NCBI GenBank assembly: GCA_006384855.1
Contig: VCJN01000388.1
Location: forward strand, 98,637-162,636
Direction: 5' to 3'
Origin: Tetraselmis striata
Taxonomy: Eukaryota > Chlorophyta > Chlorodendrophyceae > Chlorodendrales > Chlorodendraceae
DNA length: 64,000 nt
Part shown: positions 32,203 through 43,220 of the stretch, piece after piece
How positions within the stretch are numbered: position 1 is the stretch's first letter
Layout: every line of letters begins with the position of its first letter
Notes under the pieces: generated by a model
What the model saw: only the letters and a program-made list of their open reading frames with translations
Database searches by the model: none
What the model was told of the DNA's origin: nothing
Position numbers and translations under genes: made by a program

Positions 32203-33571
32203 TTCCTTCTCCCGTCTGATGTGTCCGTGAACATCCCACTCGACCAAACCGTCATTTTTGCATGTTTTTGTATTCCGGCGATCAAGCATCTGTACCATCT
32301 TTCATCTGAATCATTGACAATCGGTATAACACTATCGATATCATGACAATACACGGTGAGCACAGTGCACCTTCTAGCAGTGAAAGCCTTTACCGGTGAT
32401 GACCCGCACTGCACCCCCCCCCCCCCCCCCTAGTCAACATTGTCATCGTTAGGTTACACGATCCCGCGGTCCGGAAACTCACAGGGTTGCTATTTTCCAT
32501 CCGGGAAATGGTATCCCGGATGATGTGGACCGCCATGGGTCGCCATGGGTCACCATTCCCCGGGATGGGGGAACGTTTCACGCTTTTTGGTCTACCCCAT
32601 GTACACAGCCCTCAGCCGCATCTCAAACCAGCTCTCGACTTGCAATCACCCTGGTGCGGTTGAAATGTTCAGGCTTCACGTCACAACGCATGTCAGCCTA
32701 CCAAGTTAAGAGTTGCTTTCATGCCGTCTCACCACCCCCCCTCCCCCTTTCTCACTTCCCAACCAAAGCCCTACTCAGTATACATCTCAACGAAAAACGC
32801 TGCGTCTGTCTGTCTGCCTGTCCCGGAGATACAAAAACTAGCCGAAATTCCGTTGTGCGAACGATTGGCCCTACGGATCTGCAATCACTTTGCTGCATAT
32901 TGGTATTCGAGGCTCCGCTGGACGCCCTGACGGGTGACGGCGGCAGGTTTGATCCCCGTGCATCGGCGCGGATGAGGCGCACCCGCGAATGTGGATATTG
33001 CGTGTGGAAAGCGGGAAAAGGAGGAAGTGGGGAGGGGGGGCACGGGGAAGAGTAGTGGCGCAGCGGCGATGTGATGATTGCGGAATCCCCTGAGCGGGCC
33101 GGAGGCCCGTGTGGACAGCAGACGTGCTCAACGGGCGCGAAATAGTGGGCGACGATATATCTGTTCTCCGTTCGCCACTTTTCAATGGCGTTTTCTCACC
33201 CGCGCCGGAAGCCTGCCATCGGAGTCTCATGGTAGGCATAAGCGGATACAAGAAACAGCAAGCAGCGGAGGGTAACTGGGGGATGTGTCCGGTTTTCGCC
33301 CTAACCCCCCCCCCCCCCCCCCCACCCCTGTCCCCCGTGGCGTTTGCTTCAGATGTACTGCTGCGAGCTCACAGGCGGTATCAGCGAGCTGGAGGGGCAG
33401 TTGCGGGCTCGGCCGCTGGACAATCTGAGCGAGCCGCTCCTGCTGACGCTCAGCCTCATGTACGAGCTCAGCCTGGCGGGCGCGGCGGCGGAGGCCAAGC
33501 GGCGCGTCAGCCAGTGGGCGAGCGCCTGCGCGCCGGACGACTTCGACCTCACCTGCACCCGCAGCGCTTGA
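29930..33571 (+). CDS. TRAPPC12-like trafficking (TRAPP) complex subunit
   Basis: Subunit of the TRAPP tethering complex (ER-Golgi traffic), a TPR-type helical protein. Exons: 29930-30031, 30302-30494, 30578-30780 (start could also be 30590), 30897-31094, 31452-31616, 31736-31789 and 33353-33571; all phases agree, giving about 377 residues. Marks: RRTDVPSDVSGLRLLA then CWREIVERL (family RTDV...GLR...W), LDAFGDLDAP, SLVPFGLRWLAAELPFRLG (family MVPFSMRLLHAELP), a TPR-like VGYVQMMAGDLVAAEEMFAR, NPGDSIAANNRSI (family NANNNAAV), and LLLTLSLMYELSLA near the C-terminus. It lacks the long head of the animal protein, as plant forms do. Donors include GTGCGC and GTGCGG. Introns hold an (AC)n and a (CT)n tract. 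It is convergent with the ACBP gene. Confidence 0.9.
30139..30192 (+). repeat. (AC)n microsatellite in TRAPPC12 intron 1
   Basis: About 26 AC units on the coding strand. Confidence 0.97.
32112..32210 (+). repeat. (CT)n-rich tract in the long TRAPPC12 intron
   Basis: Pyrimidine tract, largely CT repeats, inside the 1.56-kb intron 31790-33352, which also has a G run near 31856-31870 and C runs near 32415-32430 and 33305-33323. Confidence 0.95.
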
Positions 33572-33838
33572 GGCCTCTATTCCGCTGCACGGCCCCCGCC
33601 CGTCACCGTGGGATGGTGTCACTACTCGGCCTGCCCGCCGTATGCTGGCTGCCTCTTTTGGAGCAGGCCGATTGGCGCTGGGCATTAAATGACCATTTGA
33701 TGTTAAAGTCCACATTAAGATGTGGAAATGTGGAAGTTAACATGCATTGCATGCAGTCCTCTTGCGGCACTGAATCCGCATACGTATGTCTCGCCGGTGA
33801 TGGCAAAGGAACTGCTCGTGTTGCGTGATGTGTTTGCA

Positions 33839-33843
33839 TTACA
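33839..33843 (-). terminator. Possible TGTAA poly(A) signal of the ACBP gene
   Basis: TGTAA on the minus strand, 96 bp past the ACBP stop. TGTAA is the usual poly(A) signal in chlorophytes. With one short motif the call is weak. Confidence 0.35.
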
Positions 33844-33938
33844 TCAATTGAATGGCATGGCCGGCCCATGCAGGGGCAGATGCGCCAGAGAGGAGATGGC
33901 TCCCAGCCTGGCCCCCGTTCGATGGGTTCCCCCTGCGC

Positions 33939-35213
33939 CTAGTCATCAAAGCGGGTGTCCTGGAACACGTCCTTGGCGCTGAACTCGTAGTACGCCTGCA
34001 TACAGCACGATGCAGATCGCAAACACAATGTCAGAATGGAGGCCGCCCAGCAAGGCGTGCAAGCGGCATGCCGTTACGCTCCGCCGAGCCATTGAGGTGG
34101 ACGCAGGTCTATGGCGGCGCGCACCCGCACAAACTCCATCTTGGCCTGCTCCGGCTCCATGCCGATGCACTCCTTCCAGTGGTCCCACTTCTCCCTGCCG
34201 TCGAAGTCGATGCCGCCCTTCTCCGCCCACATGGGCCTCTCGCCGGAGACGTCCCCCTTCGTCGCCTGCTGCTCAAAGCTGCGCAACAACACACGTCGAT
34301 CAGAACTCGGCGAAGGTGCCAACACCTCCCATTAGTTGTCACTGAGGCGGGGAGGGGGGCTCACCCATACAGAACGTAGTAGGAGTCCTGCTTCATGGTG
34401 GCGCCACCGGGCTTGGAGATGATGCGCCACTTTAGGCTCTCGTACTTGCCACAAAGCTTGTCAAACTCCTTGGACTCGTACACCTGTGAGCATGGCGCGT
34501 GTCACCTCTATGTCAGCGCAGCAGGCGCAGGGATCTTGATGAGTTGTCATGGCAATGCAAGCACGAGGTGTGACTCATGGCACCCAAGTAGAGGCAGTAA
34601 CCCAGGGAGCACTGATCACGAGCAGAGCGCTCACATCGTCGGGCTTCTTCCACGGAGACACCTCGGCGATTTTCTTCAGGCCAGGCCCGCTGCGAATGCC
34701 GAGCGCCGCATCCTGCTGGGCCTTGATAGTCAGCTCCTTGAGACGGCGGCGAGCAGCTGCGAGTGCAGTCGTTGGCGCGTGTTAGAAAGTGACTATTTTG
34801 GCAGATTCAATCTAGCGTACAGTGCAATTATCAAGGAACTAAACCGCTACTACCACCAGAGGGTGGCATCCCCATGAAAGCATCGATGCTGCCAACGAGT
34901 CGTACTGTTCGAATAGAGCCAGGACATAAGCTGCTGGTGAAAAACTACTGCTCCTGCAGCTGCAGGGAGCCGGGCTCCATTTAACCAGATTAATATCAGA
35001 AATAATTTAACCAGATTTTAACATAAGAGGCGTTTTTGGCGTTGTAGTTGACATCAGTAGCAGGCACCCACCCCTGAGCTTCTGGCGCTCGTCCCCGGGA
35101 AAGTTGTCCAGGAACTGCGCGGCGTCGATGGCCTCAGCCAGCTTCTCGATGTTCTCGCCCGCCGTGTCGATGGCTTGCACGGCCCCAGCAGCCTCGGCAG
35201 GGAGTCCCGGCAT
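33939..35213 (-). CDS. Acyl-CoA-binding domain protein
   Basis: Binds long-chain acyl-CoA esters. Exons: 35072-35213, 34635-34756, 34365-34483, 34125-34278 and 33939-33995; phases 1, 0, 2 and 0 agree, giving 197 residues. The N-terminal half (MPGLPAEAAGAVQAIDTAGE, then ARRRLKELTIKAQQDAALG) is helical and not recognised. The ACB domain begins near residue 88: YESKEFDKLCGKYESLKW, MKQDSYYVLYGSFEQQATKG (family LKFYSLYKQATxG), then REKWDHWKECIGMEPEQAKM (family AKWDAWxxxxGMSxEEA). The domain shows YVLYG, QATKGDVSG and KWDHW but has an insert between ERP and the KWDHW block (MWAEKGGIDFDG). The last exon adds AYYEFSAKDVFQDTRFDD. It is convergent with TRAPPC12, 368 bp between the stops. Confidence 0.9.
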
Positions 35214-36776
35214 GATGCTGCTCGGCTGACTTGTCCTAGACTCGAGTTATGCTGTAATCACACTGCAGTTGGGCAGGTGATGGGAGTTTAGCCATATACG
35301 AGTAGTTGCCGCCTTCGGATCAAAGGCAAAAAAGCCAAGCAGTAGGGCAACTATAAGAAGCAGCAGCGCAACTCGTCTTGTTATTTGACGTTGTATAATT
35401 TAGCTGCCAAACGCCAACCCGGCAATGAAACGCGAGAGTGGGCAACGCCACGAAGTATAGCCGGCATACAGGGTCGGGCCAGGGAACGTTGGTACTCATT
35501 CGGGGTGATATCGAAGCTCCGGCATTAAACTCGAGCTGCACGGGGGAGCGGGAGTGTACAAACATGGGGATTGCTACGGGTAGTCTCGGCGAATTTATAG
35601 TGGCGAAGCGGAACGTAACGGCCGCTCCTCGGCGCTGCGCCTCCTGCCGCGGCGCCCGGCGGGCTCGCCTGCAACTAATAATGCATACTTGCTAGCGGAG
35701 TTTCGGCACCACTGCGAACGCCAATGCTGCCACCAATTTGCCACCAAACATTTACCGGTGATCCTTGTCTGCATCGACGCTTGGGGTGGCAACTCGGGTT
35801 CACGCGGTCGGTCGGGACTCGTCAGTATCCGAGATGAGGTAATAGTAAAACCCACTCGCGGTCGCGCTTTCCATACACGGTGCTTGCAAATGGCAGCGAC
35901 GATAGGTAGCAGCCGGCCACCCGACTGGCTGAAACGCACCTGGACGAGTGCCTGGTTGTATGTTTGGATTGCTGCGTGTTCGGCAGGCCGATGGACGGTG
36001 GTACTGCTGCAAGTAGAATGCCAGCGTTGGGGCGAGCGGACAAATGCTTCAGCCATGGGTTGCCACCGCCGCCCGCTAGCATATATGGCCGCCAGAAAAG
36101 ATGTGCTGTAGTGCGATAAGTTAACGCTACAGTCACGGATTAACGATGTTAGCGGGCAGCGCCATGATGACGATTGGACTTCTAATACGACCTCTCAACC
36201 GGAGCTGTGCTGGTACCGGGGCCCGATATAGAAATCAAATTTAGCCGATTGAAGGAGTTCCCGGCTAAAGTACTCTAGCGCGGAATGAAGCGGAAACTAC
36301 TGTGGAACCCTCCCCCCCCCCCCCCCCCCCCCTTCCATACAGCACACACGGTCTGTAAACAGTCTGGTTTAAGTAATAATAATTTCCACACAACGCTCAG
36401 CTAAGGATAAACTACCGCCTAATTACTAAATGCCTGGGCATTGTCCCAATATCCCCTTAGGGCTTTGCTACGTACCTGCTCGAACATGCCATGACTAAGG
36501 TCGACCCAGGGGAATAAATGTTCCTTATGAGGTCCTTAAGGCTCCAGACCTTCAGATGGACATGTGCACTGGTGCTGCCTAAGTGAGTGTATTATGGGCG
36601 GGCGATGAGGTGGGTCCCGTGGGACAGTAAATGACTTAATTACAAGCTCGACCGGACCGGCAGAACCGCCCCAGCCGGAATACCTACAATGGCCGGATGA
36701 CACCCACCGACTGCCCACTCTCTATATGTCATGGCCCTGTAACATAGGGTCGCCTGAGTCGCCTATGTACTCGAAG
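35214..36776. other. Intergenic stretch upstream of the ACBP gene
   Basis: No gene recognised. Short frames overlap on both strands at 35595-36136 without domain marks. A C run of about 21 lies at 36310-36332. The stretch is mixed in composition, with less GC on the right. Confidence 0.4.
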
Positions 36777-38432
36777 CTAAACTCTGGCTCGGCCACAGGG
36801 GGCGGTGGTGGTGCTTGCTTGTGTCGGGGCAGGTGGCGCGGTCCGCGCCGGATGCGGTCCAGCCACCGACGGCCCGCCCGCGGACAAGAGCACTGACTGT
36901 GTGGCCGCGTAGCCGGCTAAAGCTTGCTTGACCTTCGGCAGGGTGAAGAGCTTTGCAAGGAGTGCTTCCTTCAGGCATTTTGGGGGCGGTGCTTGGGGGT
37001 TGGAGGCTTGGATGAGGTCGCGCAGCCCGGCGGCTTTCGGCTTAATTATGAAGTCAGGGCCACTCAGCCATATCTGCTTCAGCAGCTCCACCCCGTCAGC
37101 ACATGACTCTGCTGTGGTCTCCCGCCTCTTGCTCGCAGCTGCTTGCTTGATTGCGAAAGCTGAATCAGCCTTCCTCTTCCTCTCATCAGCTCTGGTACGG
37201 GCGTTGGCGATGGATGCATCACCAGTTGCACTCCCAACTTGGTTCCACATATCCTTCGCTGATACGCGGCCTCTCTGACGGGGTTGCGTCTGCTTGGTCA
37301 TCCCTTGATACAGCTTCCAGGTAACCACTCATCACCCACTCTCTGAGTTTCAGGTTGTCTGCCAGACTGCAGGGACCGAGGCGATGTCTGTCCCATCTGG
37401 TGCTTGCGGTTGGTCGCTCGCAGCAGGTGCGTGCTCAGCGCCAACATCGAAGTCAGCGTGCATAGCGCGTGACAGGGGCACGATGTCAGTCTTGGCAGCC
37501 TCCACCACATCCTTGACATCAGCATGCAGCTTCAGGGGATTGACATCACGGGGTGTTGGTGAAGGTTGCTGCTGCTCCGAAGACAATCCATGAGCACGCG
37601 TGGAAACTTGGGACGCGCGCGAGGACGGGTTGCCGCTGGAGGTGTGTGTTGTCCACGATGTTCCTTGCTTGCCTCTGAACTTCCGGAGCTGATACTTGGT
37701 GAATGCTGCGCATCCCTCTAGGTCCCAACCCTTCATGTTGTGTTCTTCACTGAAAGCATTCTTGTAGCAGGGAAAGAATAGAGGCACCAGATGTTGAAAG
37801 CCTAGCGTCAGCATCTTGCGGCCAGCCTCCCGCCTGCCATGGTTCAGTTTAGTGAAATTGGCTAGCTTGGCTGGCCTCCACTCACTCTGTGTAACAAATA
37901 AATTTGCAATACACTGTCTCAGCCCCATAGCATGCAAACACATTGGTAGCATGCAATAGCATTGCATATTATAGCATAATAGCATGCATTTGGGCACATG
38001 GGAAGGAATGGGAAGCACACAGCGACATACCTTCAACACGAGGAAGCTTATCAGGTCCTCATTAGGGAAGGTGGAACGTAGGCTTTGAGGATGGCGAGTT
38101 GCTTCGCAGCGGCAGCCCGGCGGGAGACGGCCTTCTTGATGGCCTTTCGGTCGCAGTCGTCGATGCGGACATTGAACTGCATGCGCGGCGACCACCCTAG
38201 CCGCCGCAAGGTAAAATAGCTCCGGCCGCTTCACCGCCACCTCCGCAGCACGATCACAGAAGTCCTTACGTTCCGGGTGCGAGAGGCTGTGAAACGGGAG
38301 GGGCCCTTGGCAAGCACGTCGGTTGGAGCACCGGTCCTCCAGTGGAGTGACGGCGGCGACTGGTTCATCGGCATCGTTGGTGGCCACTGCGATGATCGGA
38401 GCCAGCGGAACTCGTCTACCTCCGCAACACAC
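36777..38432 (-). CDS. Unrecognised spliced ORF, possibly from a transposon
   Basis: Two long frames, 37350-38432 and 36777-37328. A clean GT-AG intron (37887-38030) joins LRSTFPNEDLISFLVLK to SEWRPAKLANFTKLNHGRRE, FQHLVPLFFPCYKNAF and WDLEGCAAFTKYQLRKFRG. The lower frame starts MVTWKLYQGMTKQ and has a helical, charged body (ARTRADERKRKADSAFAIKQ) and a segment LLKQIWLSGPDFIIKPK, then LRDLIQASNPQAPPPKCLKE, vaguely SAP-like. How the two frames join near 37330-37350 is unclear. The 5' end near 38060-38460 has competing frames. I do not recognise the family. Confidence 0.4.
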
Positions 38433-39542
38433 GGTGACAAATCAGCACGTGCCGCAGTCATAGAAGCAAATCGACGACGTGTAACGAGATTGAGGCGGAT
38501 TTGTGACTTGTTGGAGGCGTAGTGTTTGCGCTAGAGTTCGACTAAGATGCAGGGTGGAGTAGTGGGTGGGTGCCGACGTTTGAAATATGTGCGCATCGCT
38601 CACCTTGGGCGCGCTATCGCCATCGCCACGACCGCGACACAGACGCGCCAGCGCCGCTTGCAATCGACAAAGGTGACCTAAAGGGACACTTGGTGGGGCA
38701 CAGTTGGTGTCTTGAGGTAATGTGGCAATTTGGGGTGGGTTGTGGTAGTCGGGTGGTGGAATGAGACACTAGCGATCTTGCTAACAACAAGGAGACACTT
38801 TGACTAACATGACCATAGCCCATCGCACGCTTACCAACACAACCCAGGGGCTCCATGCAGCTTAGACATGATCTAACGGCTGGGATTGGCAACATGGTTG
38901 ATGCCCTCAGGGAGGCTGAAACAAGGGCCGTTGGATACTTTTGATACACCCATTCGCAATTAGTCCCAGGGCTGCAGTTCGTAATTGTTGGCGGTACGTT
39001 GTCGTCACCTACCGCCCCCAAGATGGCCGACGCCGGCAAGGCGGCGGCTGTCGGGGGCGTCGGAAGACATCTACTAAGCAAGACCCTATCGAGGCGAAGA
39101 TATAAGATCGAAGCAACGCATCGCATCCAAGAGCAGCTCTTTAGGTTCTTAACCACTCAAGAGACTCCTATGCCGCCGGCAGCCGCCAGTGAAGAGGGCG
39201 CCATTATGGGCAGGCTCCCTGGCCTCCTGCTCGACCTTGGTTTCATGCTCATGTCTCTCTTTTGCTGGCAACCCTTCATGTAGTTGCTGTTAGTTCTGTT
39301 TGTAGTGCGCATTTGTTAAAGCCCCGATGTAATAATTAGATACTGGACTTGTGTCGGCGTCTCAAGACCGGCGCCGGGCCGTGATCCGATCTTGGGTCGG
39401 CGGCTCTAGAGACCGGCGCGGGGCCGTGACGCGAGCTACCTGTAGATGTCATCACTGCGTACACCGCCGTACTCGTATATACTGGTGTGAATTATAAAAA
39501 GGCCAAAAAGGCGAATACTCGTACCGGTACTGTCTCATCACG
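38433..39542. other. Stretch without a recognised gene
   Basis: A minus frame at 38614-39156 (180 codons) has no domain. A direct pair of GACCGGCGC-GGGCCGTGA units lies at 39366-39430. 39480-39505 is a short copy of the GGTGTGAATTA repeat. Confidence 0.35.
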
Positions 39543-40230
39543 TACCGGTACTGTCTCATGTATGTAACGCAAGTATCTCGCGGTAACTACAAGCACCGCA
39601 TGCATACCGCCTTGAAAAATATGTGGGCTTCCGTGGCGATCGAAGCGGGGGCGGTGCTCGACCGGGACCGCTCGGGAGTCGGCGACTTGACCCTTGAGAC
39701 GAGTGGGCTGCGCCCAGCGGACCGCTCGCGGCCGTCAAATTTGCTGGCGGGGTGGGGGAGGGGGGGGGGGGGGTGCGATTGCATGATCGATTTCGCGTGC
39801 GTGTCCTCCATGACCCCCACTTGGGGCAACGACTCCCGCTAGTGCACCCCGGGGATCGCGGCGACCGAGGCGGAGCGCAACAAGCTAGCGGCGGACCGGG
39901 CATCTTCCGCCCCGGTGCAGGGTGTTACCGGTACTACCCTTTTGTGGTTGAGGACCGCGGTCAATCGGAAAATCCGCTTTGACGGTGGTCTACATCCTCG
40001 CGGTGTTGCTTGCTGTGCGCAACTTCCCTGGCGGTCCTTCCGCCCCGACTTCATGCTTCCTACGTGGCCAGTCCGTCCAGGCTCTTCGGAACTTTGTCGC
40101 CTGCCAACCCGATGAGTTCCGCCATCACATATCGCGCACGCGGCGGGGGTTGTTGCAGCGAGTCTCTGCTTGCGTGCATGGTGCCTTGGGCGGCATACTC
40201 TCCGTCGGAGTGCAGACGTGAAGTCTGATG
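39543..40230 (+). pseudogene. LINE-like C-terminal endonuclease-domain remnant
   Basis: In changing frames the stretch reads HRMHTALKNMWASVAIEAG, then GLRPADRSRPSNLLAGWG, CDCMIDFACVSSMTPTWG, TPGIAATEAERNKLAADRA, and YRYYPFVVEDRG. The order (basic helix, RP-D/N, then D in a hydrophobic strand, then AEx3K, then FVxE) is that of the PD-(D/E)XK-like domain found after the RT in some algal LINE-type proteins. A G run (39756-39771) interrupts it. It may belong to the same kind of element as the RT remnant at 18210-19724. The assignment rests on motif order only. Confidence 0.5.
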
Positions 40231-40345
40231 CGTTTGCCAGTGGTCATTCCGCACCATCTTCTGGTGATGTTTCCACCTCGCAATAGCTGTAGGACGTTTC
40301 CTATATTTCCTTTTTGGGTAATTTTTTGATCGCCCTTTGCAGCGA
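40160..40345 (+). repeat. Dispersed repeat, inverted copy of 29520-29710
   Basis: The shared blocks, read from the other copy, are GGAAACGTC, TTGCGAGGTGGAAACA, GTGCGGAATGACCAC and CGCATCAGACTT. It follows the endonuclease remnant directly and probably is that element's 3' part. Confidence 0.8.
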
Positions 40346-41505
40346 GCTCATGTAACTATATAACGCAGTATCTCGCGGCACTGTCGTACGGGGGTCTATC
40401 GCGACTTGGGATGAGGACCTGAAAAAATGGGCCGACGCGCGGATAGGCTAGCTTGTCCCAGCTAGCCCATAGATAGACCGTCTGTCCGGAATTACTCCGG
40501 TTCTCGAAATACCGGCAATCTATTACATGCCTTGCGTTGTCTGTCCGCTCGGTATGTAGATATCCTACTCATGAGGTCCGCCCCCGGGTCGATTTCTAGC
40601 TTAGTCAATTCACGGCAACATCATCCGACGGGCGCGTGTCCAGGGTTCACCCGGTTGATGCGTTAACCTTCGGGATTCGAATGAGGCAATATTCAAATGT
40701 ATGTGTGCCAGGCCTGCTCCGCACGACCATTCTAGCTACCCCCTCACCTCCGCCCGAAATAACACTGCAAGCTGGACGCAATACGCAGCGTCAGATTCGA
40801 CTGGGACCCGGCTAACGAAACCATATCTCCCATCACCGATCCTAGAGCAGTCCAAAAAATACAGATAATCGATTTCAAATTATACAGTGATATCAATCAT
40901 GCCACCGTAGTATCGTACACGCTCTCATCCGCGAAAAATACCAACACATGGTGAGCGCCCTACGTCAACAAGGTTGGTAGTGTCCGATTGAAATCATCCC
41001 CGTCACCCTCAGCCGCAGCGGCACCATGCACAAACTCACACTAGAAGCCATCCCTAGGCTCACGGTCCTCCGCCCCGAGAAGCGGCCCCCGGACAGATCC
41101 GCTCCGCCTCCCTGCGCCGTTGCAATCCGCCTCTGTAGAAAACTACAAAGACACTCAATCGGATGGCTACATACTCTTCTCCGCATATCCCGACAGTCCC
41201 TCAAACCTGCCATGTGCAAACCCAGTACCTCCCACAAACCCCGCACGCACACCCACCGCAACATACACGCTTCCGCAGATCACCGTACACGACACCCCCG
41301 CTACGGCAGGGGGGGGGGGGGGGCAATATCAAGCGGTATGGAAGGAGGAGGGGCGCGGGCGAAAAGGAGGAAGGCCGGAAGCTGCATCCGTAATCCCTAG
41401 GGTTCCCACATCGGTTGGACAAAGCATGTCCTAAAAGCAACTAGGCTTGGGCAGTGTAGATAGAGCAGCAAGTCAACCTGTTGTGAATCTATTTCAATTT
41501 CAATT
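40346..41505 (+). repeat. Degraded element ending in an AATTTC-type tail, copy 2
   Basis: At about 40780-40930 a plus frame reads VRFDWDPANETISPITDPRA and then IIDFKLYSDINHATVVSYTL, worn but protein-like, unidentified. A G run lies at 41310-41323. The 3' part (GGAAGCTGCA, TTCCCACAT, AGCATGTCCTAA) matches the family seen at 22980-23117, and the tail is at 41486-41505. Confidence 0.55.
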
Positions 41506-42977
41506 CTCCCCTTTATGCTAGCTGTGTTTGCGACATAGAGTATGGTGGGGGGGGGGGGAGGGGGGGGGGCAGTTGTGTTTAAAGCAAAAAAATATTACAA
41601 TATGAGTACTTTTCCCTATGTCCGCGGGGCACTTGGGAATGGCCCCGGGATTACGAGACATACTACATCGAGAAATGGCCCCGTAGTAGGTCTCCTAATG
41701 CCTACCGCAAGCCCAGGGTGGCAATAGAAGAGGCGGTAAGCCGCATGCTTGTGGAGCTGGCCCGCGGCGAGAGTCGTGTAGGAATGCCGGCCAATGCAAG
41801 ATTGGTGCCCATTGGCCGGGCTGTGGCCATCCTGGAGATGGGCGCATTGTTGGCGGCCACCAGGAGACGACCCCTCGCAACCCCGAGGCGTCCCCCGGCG
41901 AAGCATGAGCGCAAGCCGCGCGCCGCATAGATGCTGGGAAGGTGGGGAGGCATGGGCGGCCGGGGTGGACAACAAGACCTCTCCGGGATATTTGCGCGCC
42001 GTTGCGGATTTAGCGTAGGGCGTGAAGGAGTAGTTGAAGATGGCCCGCCGGGCTGTTGTAGCCGGCAAATAAAAGGCAGCCAAGGACAATAGGAGGCGTA
42101 ATCGGATACTGAGTTTTAATAGCCCATGTGATCATTACAATTTACCACGCTCTACAGCTGCCAGTTGCCAATGTTGCTGCGTGTTGATGTACGCCTTCTT
42201 CGTGGGACCGCGCATCGGCATCTCATGGGTCAGGGCATCGCCATGATGGTGCTCCGCCACCTTCATGCCGTCAAACACTTCCCCAACCCGGGTGAGTGGT
42301 TGCTTGCTGCACCCCCGGTTGAAGAGTTTGTTATTAGTCACGGCATGCACCTAATCGGACCCATGGCAGCCATAGCTCAGCAAGTCCGCATCCCATATGA
42401 TGTAAGTCATGCACTTCAATATATGGCAATAAACGGTAGCAAGATCATCCTGACCAGCAACATTCACAAATGCCCTCACAAACCTCTCCAACAGCACCTT
42501 CACCTCCTTCGCTTTGGCAGTCCGCACGTGTATGGCTGGCAGCGATGTAGTGCCCGGCTTGTGGTTGGGGTCAACCGGCTTAACAATAGAGTCCACAGCT
42601 CCCGCCATGTCCCCCATGCCATGTTAGCCTTGTCTTCGTCTGCTACTTTTTTGACGGTCTTGTAGGCATCCTTGATGTGCTGCCCCCTACTGCCGCCCCG
42701 CATGCGCCAATTCCGCGCGAGCGCCATGTTGCTGCTCATGCAGCGTGCGGCGCCTGCGCTGCTGCTCGTGATGGACTGCGACTTGGAAAATTCGCAGGTT
42801 CTTCAGGACCCGCCCAAGCACCCACTCGCGTGACACGAGACGGGTTGGGGAGCGCGTGGGCCCGCGGGCTGCGCTAGGGGACCGGCCGCCGGTGCCGCGC
42901 TCAATGGGAGCGGACGCGGGTGTTGCTAATCCTGATGCATGTTCGCCAGCGGCTGCTGCTGCCCTCACTCACGGCGC
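41506..42977. other. Stretch with two unidentified coding-like remnants
   Basis: Plus strand, about 41640-41930: IEKWPRSRSPNAYRKPR then EEAVSRMLVELARGESRVGM. Minus strand, 42135-42740: NMALARNWRMRGGSRGQHIK, then PNHKPGTTSLPAIHVRTAKA and AKEVKVLLERFVRAFVNVAG, with MHAVTNNKLFNRGCSK further on. These look like pieces of transposon proteins with frame changes. A mixed G run lies at 41544-41570. Confidence 0.35.
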
Positions 42978-43220
42978 GCCCGCCGCCAAGGAGCGGCCCA
43001 CCATGAGCGGAATATCCTGGGTGCGGCAGGCCCGGCGGCCCCACCCCCACTTCCACGTGGTGGGCTTTGATAACCCCTAAGACCCGTACCCGGCTGGGGG
43101 TGCCCGCCGCCAGGCAGCGGCCCACCATGAGCGGAGGATCCCGGGTGCGGCAGGCCCGGCGGCACCAACCCCACCTCCGCGTGGTGGGCGCTGGTAACCC
43201 CTAAGACCCGTTAGTACCCG
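42978..43220. repeat. Two tandem 124-bp units
   Basis: Units start at GCCCGCCGCC (42978 and 43102) and share GCGGCCCACCATGAGCGGA, GGGTGCGGCAGGCCCGGCGG and AACCCCTAAGACCCG. They lie against the start of the 1.3-kb array, whose units also begin GGGTGCGGCAGG. Confidence 0.9.

Noticed and set aside
42135-42740. Intact minus-strand gene
   Set aside because: Coding-like pieces change frame at least twice and no start or family is evident; kept only as a remnant.
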